From Caenorhabditis elegans (lineage: Eukaryota; Nematoda; Chromadorea; Rhabditida; Rhabditidae): DNA of 64,000 nt. The stretch lies in the NCBI RefSeq assembly GCF_000002985.6, contig NC_003282.8:1426001-1490000 (forward strand). The letters run 5' to 3'. This document shows, piece by piece, positions 33,508 to 45,000 of this stretch. Position numbers and translations under genes: made by a program. The notes under the pieces were generated by a model. The model did not search any database, was not told the origin of the DNA, and saw nothing but the letters and a program-made list of their open reading frames with translations. Positions within the stretch are counted from its first letter, which is position 1. Each line of letters begins with the position of its first letter.

Positions 33508-33584
33508 TTCATTACTTTTTCATAACTGTATAAAATGGTCTCAAAAATGTGCTTCAAATGCACATTTTCTCAAAATTTCAGAGA

Positions 33585-33775
33585 TCCATCGTTGCGAGAT
33601 CCTTTGTCGTGGTGAGACCCCCCGTGGTGAGATCCCCGCAGTGCGATCTATCGTGGCGAGACCTATCGTAGCGGGACCCATCGAGGCCAGACCCTCCGTG
33701 GTGAGACCCATTGCAGTGAGACCCTTCGTGGTAAGACCCATTGTGGCGAGACTCCCTGTGCTGAGACCTCGTTCA
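33585..33775. repeat. Degenerate 15-bp GTGGTGAGACCC repeats between convergent genes
   Basis: About twelve diverged units (CGTGGTGAGACCC, GTAGCGGGACCC, GTGGTAAGACCC) separate the 3' ends of the NAD kinase and collagen genes. They match the 15-bp units of the Helitron-like elements, without the 34-bp minisatellite. Confidence 0.75.
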
Positions 33776-33879
33776 GTGCTGATAATCTGATATGAAAAAT
33801 CTGAAACCATACAAGCTGAAGTCATTTCGCAACCCCAGAAACTAAAAAAACCACAAAAACCATTTGAAATGCGACATTC

Positions 33880-33885
33880 TTTATT
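33880..33885 (-). terminator. Polyadenylation signal of the collagen gene
   Basis: AATAAA on the minus strand, about 10 bases beyond the TAG stop codon. Confidence 0.7.
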
Positions 33886-33895
33886 AAAAAGCTCT

Positions 33896-34786
33896 CTAAT
33901 GAGTCTTGTAGATCTGCTCTGCCTGCGATGGCGCTGCCTCGACAGCCACCGATCTCGTTGGGCATGGACAGTAGGCAGCGTCTCCACCTGGCGCGGCATC
34001 CTCTCCCGGTGCTCCATCGGATCCATCGACTCCAGGAACTCCGTGTTGTCCTGGTGCTCCTCCGGCGCCTGGAATTCCATCGGCTCCCTGCTTTCCGTTC
34101 TTTCCATTGGCTCCCGGTGGTCCAGGTGGTCCACGACGTCCACTGTTTCCTGGATGTCCTGCTGATCCTGGAAGGTAGGTTTGTCCCTTGGCTCCCGGTG
34201 GTCCTCGTGGTCCGGCTCTTCCAGGCTTTCCTTGATGTCCTTGTGGTCCGGTCTCTCCTGGTCCTCCTGGGGATCCTGGTGCTCCATTCTGTCCGTCTTC
34301 TCCTGGGGCGCCATCGGTTCCCGGCTCTCCTGCACAACCATCTGGCCCTGGTGGTCCAGCTGGTCCTGCTGGGCAAGAGATGCAAGCTCCTCCAAAATTC
34401 TCCTTGATTGCCGCAGCATATCCAGGATGTCCATCAGGTCCATCAAGCCCATCTGGTCCGTCAAGTCCTGGAGCACCATTTGGTCCACGTGGTCCAGGTG
34501 GTCCTGCTGGGCATCCCTTGCTCTTGGCTCCACAGTTACACTGAGCGTTTCTCTTATTTCTTCCGAATAGCATGGCGGTCACAGCGGCACGGGAAGCTTC
34601 AGGGGCTCCGTTCTTGCGGAGCAGCTCCTCCCAGGCGTCATCAGCAACCTCACGAGTTGTTCGGGACTCTTCCATCACGTCGTTGTAAAGCCCATTGATG
34701 TCGGAAACGATAAGGCACATCGTTGCCAAGGATCCGATTGTGAGGACCGTAGCGGAAGCACATGCTAATGTCCCGAAGGCGCCCAT
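33896..34786 (-). CDS. col-106: Cuticle collagen
   Basis: A single exon of 296 residues, the normal size for nematode cuticle collagens. Residues 1-30 form the N-terminal hydrophobic segment (TVLTIGSLATMCLIV). A subtilisin-like cleavage site, GRNKR, lies at about 75-79. Cys-flanked Gly-X-Y tracts follow: a short tract after CNCGAKSKGCPAGPPGPRG, then a long, slightly interrupted tract from CISCPAGPAGPPG to about residue 275, and a closing CPCP motif. These are secreted by the hypodermis and cross-linked in the cuticle. ATG directly follows a CATTTCAG acceptor, so the leader is probably trans-spliced and nearly absent. Upstream there is a TATATAA box and three TGATAAG (GATA-factor) sites. The symbol is recalled from the clone, not verified; the family call is certain. 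Confidence 0.9.
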   Translation of the reverse strand: MGAFGTLACASATVLTIGSLATMCLIVSDINGLYNDVMEESRTTREVADDAWEELLRKNGAPEASRAAVTAMLFGRNKRNAQCNCGAKSKGCPAGPPGPRGPNGAPGLDGPDGLDGPDGHPGYAAAIKENFGGACISCPAGPAGPPGPDGCAGEPGTDGAPGEDGQNGAPGSPGGPGETGPQGHQGKPGRAGPRGPPGAKGQTYLPGSAGHPGNSGRRGPPGPPGANGKNGKQGADGIPGAGGAPGQHGVPGVDGSDGAPGEDAAPGGDAAYCPCPTRSVAVEAAPSQAEQIYKTH

Positions 34787-34881
34787 CTGAAATGAAATGG
34801 TAAGGAATCAAAAATTGTACTGAATCAAAGTTAATTGTTTGCGAGGAAAAGTAAAAGTCGGAAAGTTTTGCCAATTCCATT

Positions 34882-35015
34882 CTTATCAGGTGCCATTATA
34901 TACTAACCCCCAGAAGTTCCGCCTCTTTACTGCGAATCCATGATAAGAACCGGTTTCAAGACGGTTTCCATGGGGAACCTATACGCAAAAAATGTCTTGC
35001 TGTAACCGTGATAAG
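34882..35015 (-). promoter_or_regulatory. Collagen promoter with TATA box and GATA sites
   Basis: Reading toward the collagen gene: TGATAAG on the plus strand at 35009-35015 and 34941-34947, TATATAA on the minus strand at 34897-34903, and TGATAAG on the minus strand at 34882-34888. Hypodermal GATA factors (ELT-1/ELT-3) are known regulators of worm collagens. Confidence 0.6.
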
Positions 35016-35269
35016 AGAACAGAAAGAGAAGGGGAAGTTGGATTGATTGGAACAAATTTCATTGTTAGCGAATAGAAGAATTTTTCAATTTTTCATTGGG
35101 CATTTGTATAACACGCAGAAATTTAAAATTAGTTTACTTAGTTCTGGAAACTTCATGGATCTCTAAAATCCAAGGCAATCTACTCATGGTGCATCGACTT
35201 CCTCGTTTTCTGGTGGTCATGGTGCACTGAAGTGAGCTCCAGATGGGGATGCACTAGGGTTTGGAATCC

Positions 35270-35860
35270 CCGAAGCATCCGACACCTTTCGGGTCATTAT
35301 ACAGCGCGTGATGGATCCAGGGATATGTCGGCCGTTTTATGTGTCCGGAATAATTGTGGCCGCTTAATTCATGGAGGTGCCTGGCACTTTATGCTTCGAT
35401 ATCTCTAAAGGGTTTGCAGCAGACAACTGCCGGGATTGTTTAACATCTTTAAGGACTAAGCAGCTGACACCTTGCGGGTTTTGATAGAACGGCATCTCTG
35501 GTGCTAGTAGCGGCCGACACTTAAAGGGTCTATAGCAAACGGTTGGCCTCTCCTGAGATCACGCAGGTCGACTTTTGCCGGGTAGATATTCAAATAAACG
35601 TTTACAGCAACAGGTAACAGCCGACACTTGGCGGGTTGAGTTTATTTTTTCAGAGATTATAGCGGCCGACACCTAGCGGGATATCACAGAGCAGCCGACA
35701 TCTGTTCTAGTGGAAGAGACATCCCCAGTCATTAAGCAGCTGGCATTTGACGTGCGCGTAGACAGAACCAGCAAATTACCAGAGGCTGAGTAACCGACAC
35801 TTTCCGGGTGGAAAAAAAACATCTGAAGAAGTTTAGCAGCCGACACTTACCTGGTTATAA
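35270..35860. repeat. Degenerate minisatellite, CAGCCGACACTTGCGGGT unit
   Basis: About ten units (GCCGACACTTGGCGGGTT, GGCCGACACCTAGCGGGA, AACCGACACTTTCCGGGT) recur every 40-90 bases between the collagen promoter and the end of the GRAMD4-like gene. The spacers differ. No gene is visible in 35020-36000. Confidence 0.7.
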
Positions 35861-36040
35861 AAATGGATATTAAGGATTCTATCAAAAAATGTCGAAAAAA
35901 CAGAGAAATTCTTCATTTTCAAACCCGTACATAATCAAAATAAGCATTTTCACAATCATTTGGAACATCGGAGCGCAGTTTACAAGTTATGGACGACGTT
36001 GGAGGACTAGAATCACATGTACAACAAAATAAAAATAAGG

Positions 36041-39000
36041 TTATTCAGCAAATTCCACAGCAGCCGACGCATTTCTGCACATGAGCTGTATCCGAGTGAC
36101 GAAATCGTCGCGTTTGGCGAGTCCTATGAATTGGACCGGCTTGCGACGGCCTTCCACGTGAATTTCAAGGCTTTTTCGTGTTCCCGTGATCAGTGACATT
36201 GAACGGAGCGATTGGGTCTGGAAAATGGTTAGGTTTTCCCTCGTGAATTCATGCCTGCCTACCTACATGCCTACGAGCCTACTTGTCTGCTCATTTACAT
36301 GCCTACGAGCCTTTCTGGCCAGCCTCCTTCCTGCCTATCAGGGCTGTGCGGCTGTCGGCTGGCGCAGCCAGCCGACAGCCGAAAGTTTGGGATTTTTCGG
36401 CTGGTAGCACCAGCCGACAGCCGACTGAGAAATAATCCTCGGCTGTCGGCGCCTGCGCCTTATTTAGGCAAACATGACTATGTGCATGTTTCAGGCCTAC
36501 CTGCCTACAAACCTGCCTACATGAATAACTTCCTATGTGCCTACTTCTTGTCTACCTGCCTATTTCAGGACTACATGCCCACCTGTTTGCCTACGTATAT
36601 ACTAATTGTATAAGTGCCTACTTGTCTTCTTAAAGCCTTTACTCACCTTCTTAACCAACTTGAGATCGTGAAAAAGCATCATAAGCTGCTCTTTGTCGTC
36701 TGTATGATTTCGAGGTCGAAACACCAGAGCAGCATCTGTCAGGTACAGTATGCCGGGAGTGATTCCCATCGGGAAAACGCGCTCCTTCTCGTTCATCACA
36801 CAACTGCGGACTGAAAAAATAAATTAAAATTTTACTGTAAGTTTTTCGAAAAAGTTTCTCCCCGGCCGGGAATTGAACCCGGGTCTCGCATGTGACAGAC
36901 GCGGATACTCACCACAGACGCGGATACTCACCACTACCGAGGACACGCACAGGTAAACCGCGTCATGCGAATATTCATCGGGTGACGGGCCGCTATTTCG
37001 CGAAAACGGTACATGGCTTTGGCGAAGGCCCGAGCCGCTATTCGATGAAAAACTGGCGGAAAACGGACTTAGTTTTCGAAAGCATCACATTTGGCAAGAA
37101 AGTACATAATTACAATTAGGAAAACATATTTTTACAATAATAACTTTTTAATTGAAAAGTTTTTCATATTTCAGCTGCCTGTGGAGCTAGAACACTTTGG
37201 AAGTACTCACTTTCTATGAAAAAGCGAAATTGACTGTTGTATTTTTTTGCCCAGAAGTGTGATTGAGCCATAAAAACTGTGGAAAATACTATAATATACA
37301 TTTCCTACACAATCCAGAAGTATTACAATTTTTTGGGAAAAAAATTTTCATACCAAAAAATACCAAAATTTTTTTTTCATCCTTATGAATATTGAAATCG
37401 TACCATACTTGTGAAATTTAAAAAAATCGTGAAAGTGAAATTTCAAATAAAAAAGACTCGAACAGACTTGTTCAACTTGTACTAAGAAAGGATTCATCAG
37501 TTGAACTAGTTAGTATCTATTCCCAACTTCTTCGTAGGCTACTACTGGGTTAATCCGACGCTCGTCGGTTGGCGGCCGGATATTCACCGAATATTCGTGT
37601 GTCCCGGTTCGAAAAAGTTTGCTGAAAATATTTTGTCACCCATTTCAATTACTCATCTTACTTTCGCGCAATCCTCACCGGAAGCGGTTCTTCTCAAAAT
37701 CAAGCAAAAATAATTCGTCCGGTACTGACCAGTTTTTCGCACGTTTGCGGTTTTTCGTCAGTAATTTACCAGATATTCGCGTGTTAGCGGCTGTTCGTTC
37801 GTTGTTCACCAGTTGCTCGCATGTCGCGGTTTACCTGTGGCGGAAGAAATCGAGTCTTGAGGGCCTAGAGGAGAGTGAGGGTAGTCTGAGCGTGGTTACG
37901 GCCAATGCGCAGAATTTGACGCAAAATTCACAGAAATCCCCATTTTTAAGGGTTTCGTTGTGAATTTTACATTTGTTTGTTTTAAAAATTAAACTCACAT
38001 GCAATAACATTATCAATTATGGGATCCGCGCCATCATCCATACAAGTGTGCTCAAGTTCGTCAGGATCCTCCACCGAGCCAGTTGCTCCAAACATGTGCT
38101 CATTTTGCAGGGGTAGGGATACACTAGCGGAGAGCTCAGAGGGAGAATCCGGGGAGTCCAGATGAATTGCCGACTCGGAATGAGCATCCAGATGGGAGTT
38201 CGAGTCGTATTGGCTCGGCGTTGGAGTTCTCGAGTGCCGGGAGCCGAGGAGCAGGTTCACGGCGGCGGATTGGTCCAAATTGAAGTTGCTTCCTAGGCGA
38301 GACTCGAATTTTTCTCCGCAATAAGCGCTCAGGCTTTTTGAGCTTGGTGTGTGCTGGAAAATTGTAAAAAATAAATTATTGAACACATTTTTGACCAGAA
38401 AAATTCGAATTATCTATAAAATTTCTGTTTATTTGACCCCCATATTGGCCCATTTCCCTTAATTTCCAATTTTTCAAAATGGGTGACAGTCAACTGGGTA
38501 GAGGTCGGGCTATGGTTTTGGAGGCCAGGGGTTCAATCCCCGCAGGCACAAATTATTTTTTCCAGTGTGCTCTGCATGTTGACAAATGTAAAAACTAAAA
38601 AATTCGAATTCTTCATAAAATTCCAGTTAACTTGACACCCATGTTGGACCGTTTCCCATAATTTTCAATTTTCAAAATAGGTCGCAGTGGCTCAACTGGG
38701 TATAGGTTGAGCTATGGCTCTCAGGGTCGTGGGTTCGATCCCCGTTGGCGGTATTAATTTTTCTAGTGTTTTTTGTATGTTAACCTTTGTAAAAAATTAT
38801 TAAAATCATTGAAAATTTGCAAAAAAATATATTTAAAAAAAAAGATTTTTTTTCATTTTTTATTTTCAAATAGTTTTGTTCAAAAACTCACACATCTCTC
38901 ATCCAAATCCATATGGGTGTTATGGGAACGTGTAGTTTGTGGTTGGCTTCTTGGGGTTAGTACTGGGACCACATCGGACCTCAACGGCAGGTTACGGTAG

Positions 39001-42000
39001 AAATATCCATAGGTATCGAACCGGAATCTCAACTTTGGAAATTTTTCGAACAGATATGTCGTGAAGAATAAGCGGATTCCAATAGCCAGGAAAGTCCATC
39101 CAATACAGGTTCCAAATGCGAAAAGTAGGGTCCAACAAGTCCAGTAGACCGTTAAAAAGTAGAAAACTCGAGTGATTTTCACATTTTTCCACAGAAAAAG
39201 GCTCTCCAACTTCTCCAAAATATTGGTCCCGAATCTGAGCAGCTTCTGAGCGAATTTCGCGATATCAAATATCAGTTGGGCACCACTGATGTCAAATTTT
39301 GGCATAATAACCTGTTTCCGGGGCAGGAACATCCAGCCAAGGTCGATGTGTTTTACAGATTTTAGGTAATTGATTGAGAGTTGAAAAATCAATAATCCAA
39401 GGAGCAACGTCGCAAGCCAACCACGATACAGAGAGTAGATTATGACAAGGATCAGAAGAAGTGTTGATAAGGGATTCTTCCACATTATGATGTCGTAGAG
39501 GGCGGATAGAACCTCCAGGTAAGGATGGACTGCGGAATCTGGAACATTTTTCTTCATAAAATTCGGATTCTACGTGAAATTTGCGTTAATTTAAGCCCCA
39601 TATTGGTATGTTTCTTACGATTATTAAATATGGGGGTGTGGCTCAACTGGGTAGAGACTAGGCTGTGGCTATTAAGGTCAGAGGTTCGAACCCACACGGT
39701 GGGAATTTCTTTTATTTTGTACTTCAAATGAAGTTAGACTCTTTACATGCAATAAGTTTGCTAAAAAAGTTTTTTTAAACTTTAACCTCAAAAAACTACG
39801 AAAAAATCTCCAAACTTTGATCTAAGCTAATTTTCATCAAAAAATTCGACTTCTCCACAAAATTCCGGACAATAAAGTCCCATATTGGCCCATTTCCGAT
39901 AAGTTTGAAAATGGATCAAAGTGGCTCAACTGGTTAAAAGTTGGGCTATGGTATTGGAGGCCAGGGGTTCAACCCCCGGGGGGCCAATAAATTATATTTT
40001 TAGTGTTTTATAGAATAAAATGATGAAAACTCACAAAATCTCTTAATATCCTTCCTCAACTGCACAGCCGACAGCTTTTCCGTCTCATTTTGCGAATTTT
40101 GCTCTCCAGGTGTTCCAGTCTCAAACGCATTGATGACGTCATCCACAAAACTTTTCGCCTCCCGCCTCAACCATTCCCATTTTTGATTCTCGTTGGGCAG
40201 TAGGGAAATGTCTTCTGCAAAATTTCATTTATGTTTTCACAAAAAATTAAAAAAAAAAGAAAAACTTACCAGAATCGGTCGACGAAATTGATGAGCTCTC
40301 TTCATTTCTCCACTTTGCGTGCTGCTGAAGTATCAATGGGCGGGGACTTGAATTACGAAGTTGCGGACCTCCGCGGACCATTCTAGAACAGAAAAACAAT
40401 ATTTTGCAAAAAATTAAGGTTCTCCTCAAAATTTTATGCTATTTGTTAGTTGAAAACTTTTGGATAGCTCTACTCTCCGCGAAGTTACTCGCGTTTAAAA
40501 CTTGCAGAATGAGAGAGTGCGGGGGAGGGGAGACGCAGGCGGCGCGCGCACTCTGCGTCTCCCCTCCCCATACCTCTCTCCTTGCAATTTTCGAATGCGT
40601 GTATCTCAGCTGGGAGAAAAGCTATGAACAAATTTTCAACTATCGAAGTGTTTAGAATTTTAAGCTCTTTATTTTAATCTTAACCAAGTTTTGGCATCTA
40701 AAAGTTTTACGGAGATTAAAAGGTTTTAGTTATGAATAAAGAGTATTGTGACATAAAACATATTGCAATCGCAAGAAAACAAGAAAAAAAAATATGCCTT
40801 TACAAGCAAATGATGCCCATACAGCCTAGAATAGACACGAGTTGGATGTGACGTAGAAGGGAATAAAACGAGCCTAACAACACATGGCAACCCATGAGAA
40901 TAATAGGTGTAATGATGAATTGGATGACTAGACAAGATATTAGGCGGAAATTAACAGAAAATCTCTTGGGGATTTCCTGCCTTCATTGAAAAAAACGAAA
41001 AATCTCTTATTTGTTAACTTTTGAATTTACCTAATGACTTTTTAGTTCAAAAATTCGAATTTCCCATGAGTGCCCCGTCAATTTGATCCCAACATTAGCC
41101 CGTTTCGGCCAAATTTTCCAAATGGGTAGCGGTGGCTCAGGCGATTAGAGGTTGGCTATGGGTCTGGGGGTCGTGGGTTACCCCAGAGGGGCCAATAATT
41201 TTTATTTTAAGTTTTTAGGCAGCTGAAAAATTTTAACAGTCGTATTTTGAAGGAAAAGTTAACATTTTGTGTATAAAACTTTGTATAATTAACTTTTTTC
41301 GAATTTTTTTTTTGAATATTTGCAAAAAAGTTAAACTGATTTTTCAAACTACTTTTACAAAACCAATAGAAAATCCTAAAACAGAGAGGGAAAAAGTTTC
41401 AAAGTTAGTTACAAAGATCGAGATTGCCTCCCTCCAACCGTCCACTGCACTCACTTTCTCATTTCCGCCACTGGAGATCTTATCGTCGCGTGTAACGGGA
41501 ATTTTTGAAAAGTGGCGTTAATTTATTCAATAAATGTCCTGGGTGAGTCATTTTGAAAAGGAAAAAAATTATGAAATTAGCCAAAAGTCAAAAACTTTTT
41601 TAATAGGTTTTTCCACGTTTATTTTTCCAAAGACTGACCTAAAATGCGGGTTTCAAAATTTTCATGTGAAAATTCGGATTCTCCATAAAATTTCAGTTTA
41701 GATAACCCCAATATCGGCCCGTTTCCAAAAAAATTGAAAAAATGGGTCGCGGTGGCTCAGTGGCTAAGAGGTTGGAATGATACCTGGAAGGCCGGGGGTT
41801 TAACCCCCACGGGTGGAAAATTTCTTTTTCTGAGTGTAGCTAATATTGTCCAGTTTTTAAAAATATTCAGAAATGAACGAAAATGTTTTTGAAGGCTTTC
41901 ATTTTGTTATTCACTAAAAATGTCAAACTTCGGAAACTTTCATGTTAAAATTCAGATTTTCCATCTAATTTTCGTCAATTTATCACCCATATTGGCCTAT

Positions 42001-45000
42001 TTCTGGAAATTTTGAAAAATGGGGTCGCGATTGCTCAACTGGGTAGATGTTGGGCTATGGTTTAGAGGGTCCGGGGTTCGATCCCTATTGGGTATACATA
42101 TTTTTTCTCAATAACTAGTATCAAAAATATGCATATTTGAATTTTAGTAAAACTTCAAATTTAAAAAAATTTAGAAAATTCCGAAAATAATAAAAAAAAT
42201 TTGCAGAATTTTCCGAATATGTTACAAATTTTCAGAACTTTCTATAAAAATTTTCTAAAAAATAAAAAATAAAAATCTCACATCTAAGTCCTATTCTGTA
42301 AGTCAAAAAAAAAGAAGAAGAAAAGCCCACCGAAAAGAAAAAACCGCATGAGTACCCGCCAATTAGGGTCTCCATAGCTACTGGAATAACATTTTCAGTT
42401 TTTTTCAGGTTTGTTATGCTTGATGTCACAAGATAGGCGAGAACATGACAGAAAACAGAAATTGAAAATCTGGAAAAATTTTAGGGGAAATTTTTTTTTC
42501 CTAAAAAACATTTTTCAAAATTTTTTTTTAAATTTGTTTTCTCTCACTTAATTTTTATAGTACAATTTTATATTACATTAGAATTTTTCAGTTTTTCAAA
42601 AAATTATCAATGGAGCACATTTGAACACTCACGATGGACTCGATTTCTTAAAGTGTGCGGATCTTGAGGTGTCTTGGAGGTCAGCTACCACGGACGCTGA
42701 AAAATACTTTTTTTTATAGATTTTTCTGGAAATTGAATATGAAAAGCTGATCGAAAACATATAACAAAATTAAATTGAATATATTTATTGGCGAAAATTT
42801 TTTTTTAATTAAAAAAGGTGGTTTTTTTTGAAAATTTTTACGTTTTTTGAAAAGTTACCAGAATTTTCTTAAATCAAAACTTTTTTTATACTCTTTTATC
42901 AATCAAAAAACCACAAAACTGATGCAATTTCAGCTACAGGGAGGGATAAAGGGAGGGATAAAGCCTAAAGTGATGGAACCAGTTACACTAAAACTTGATT
43001 TTTTACAGTTTTATCAGTTTATCAGCATAAGAACATTATTAGTATAAGCTATAAAAACGATAAGGAAAACAACAACAAAAAAACGGAGGGTATTTAGTTT
43101 TATGGTATTATGGATTATATCTCAAAAACCATAAAAGATATAAAAAAATGTTCTATTGACAAAATATTCTACGCAAAATTTCCTACATTTTCGCTGTTGA
43201 AAAGTTTTTGCTATCTCTTCTCTCTCCGGAGATACACACATTTGAATATTGCAGAGTGAGAGACTGTGGAAGAGAGGGAGACGCAGAGCGCGCGCGCCGC
43301 CTGCGTCTCCCCTCCCTTCACACTCTCTCACTATGCGATTGTTGAACGTGCGTATCTCAGCTGGGAGGAGAGCTAGAAAAACGTTTTTAACTAACAAAAT
43401 GTATAGAATTTTGAAGATAATATTTTTATAGTTGAGCATTTTTTGATATCTCTTACGGTTTTTATGATTTTATTTTTCAAAATTAAAAAAAGTTAACAAA
43501 ATGAAATTCAGAACTTTTCAAAACTACTTTTTTATACAAATCCTGAACAAAAAAAAAAAAAAAAGAAGGAAAACCTGTTTTCCAAGGTCGGAAAACTTGG
43601 GAAGATGAACTTTTAGATCGGAATTACGATAATGAAAGTTTCTGGGCACTGAAAATGTCTGAAACAGGGAAGTGAGTAACTTAATTATATGTATAGTTGG
43701 TATTTAAATTTAGAAAAGTTTCGGGACATTGTTCGCTCCCGGAAGTTGAAAAGTTCAGAAAATGCTAGAAATATCTCAACTAAACGGACTGATCATACAA
43801 TTATATGCCTTCCGTCTGTTTTTTATCTTTTCTCTGATCAAATTGATCACTTGTAGCCAATTCATATTGCTGTAGTCTGGGCTACAAGTCACGGATTGCG
43901 CAAATTCCGGAGAATCGCAGTTTTTGAGAAAAACAAATGGAGTTTCTAGAAAATTTTCAACTGACAAAATATTCTACATAAAATTTCCAATATTTCGTTA
44001 GTTGAAAATTTTTTGATAGCTCTGCTCTTCTTTGAGGTATAAAGGTTTGAAATCTGCACGAGGAGAGAGTGTGAGGTAAGGGGAGACGCAGACAGCTCGC
44101 GCGCTCTGCGTCTCCCCTCCCTCACACTCTCTCACCCTGCAATTTTTAAACGCGAGTAGCTCAGCTGGAAGAAGAGCTATCAGAAAACTTTCAACTAACA
44201 AAATATAGGAAATTTAACGAATAATATTTTTTCATTTGAAACAACTTTGCAACTTTGCAAGTTTTCCTAGTTTTGGAGATATGCCTAAAAGCTTAAAAAC
44301 AAAAGGTTTGACCTGAAAAACCGTTTAAAACAGTGTTAGAAAAACGTTTTGTAGCCTAGACAACTGCAGGAAACGGATACAAAGATAAGGAATGATCAGA
44401 AATGATGATATCAGAAATTTATGAGATCAAAAAAAGATTCGCGTACTTTGCAGGAGGTGACAAAAAAGTGAGAAGAATCTTAATATCGAATTTCATTTTT
44501 TTAAATCCTATAATTTTATACCAAAATTGAACAGTGTCACGAGAAAAAAAAAATTGAAAAAAGGGGTGCGGTGGCTCAACTGGATAGAGGTTAGGCCAAG
44601 CAAGGATCAGGAGACCGGGGTTCGAGTCCCCATGGTGGCAAATAATTTTTGCAAGACAAAACGACTCGGGAAAAATTAAAAGTAGGTGAATAAGATCGTA
44701 GGAAAAACGTCAAAAGTACAAAATTAAGTCGGATTTTAGAGATATTTTTGAAAAATCCTCGTTTTTTTCAAAATTGTCAGTTTCCAAGCCAACTGCTCCA
44801 CAACTTCAAACTTTTAACATATATCGAATAAAACTGTACCAAATGTAGTTTACAACTAATAAACAATCGGACCGAGTGACTACTACAGGGAATTAGCCCG
44901 GCGGAGTGTCGGGTCGTTGGGGGTCAGGAGAAAGAAGAGACGATGATGACAATCTCATGAGGTTATGCGAACGGATAATTATTCAAAAAGCTGTTCACTG

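Noticed and set aside
33541..34698. Long frames opposite or overlapping the collagen gene
   Set aside because: They are shadows of the regular Gly-X-Y codon pattern; the in-frame collagen explains the region.
36186..36613. Frames over CCTACATGCC repeats (PTYMPT, LPAYLHAY)
   Set aside because: Repeat artefacts inside a GRAMD4-like intron.
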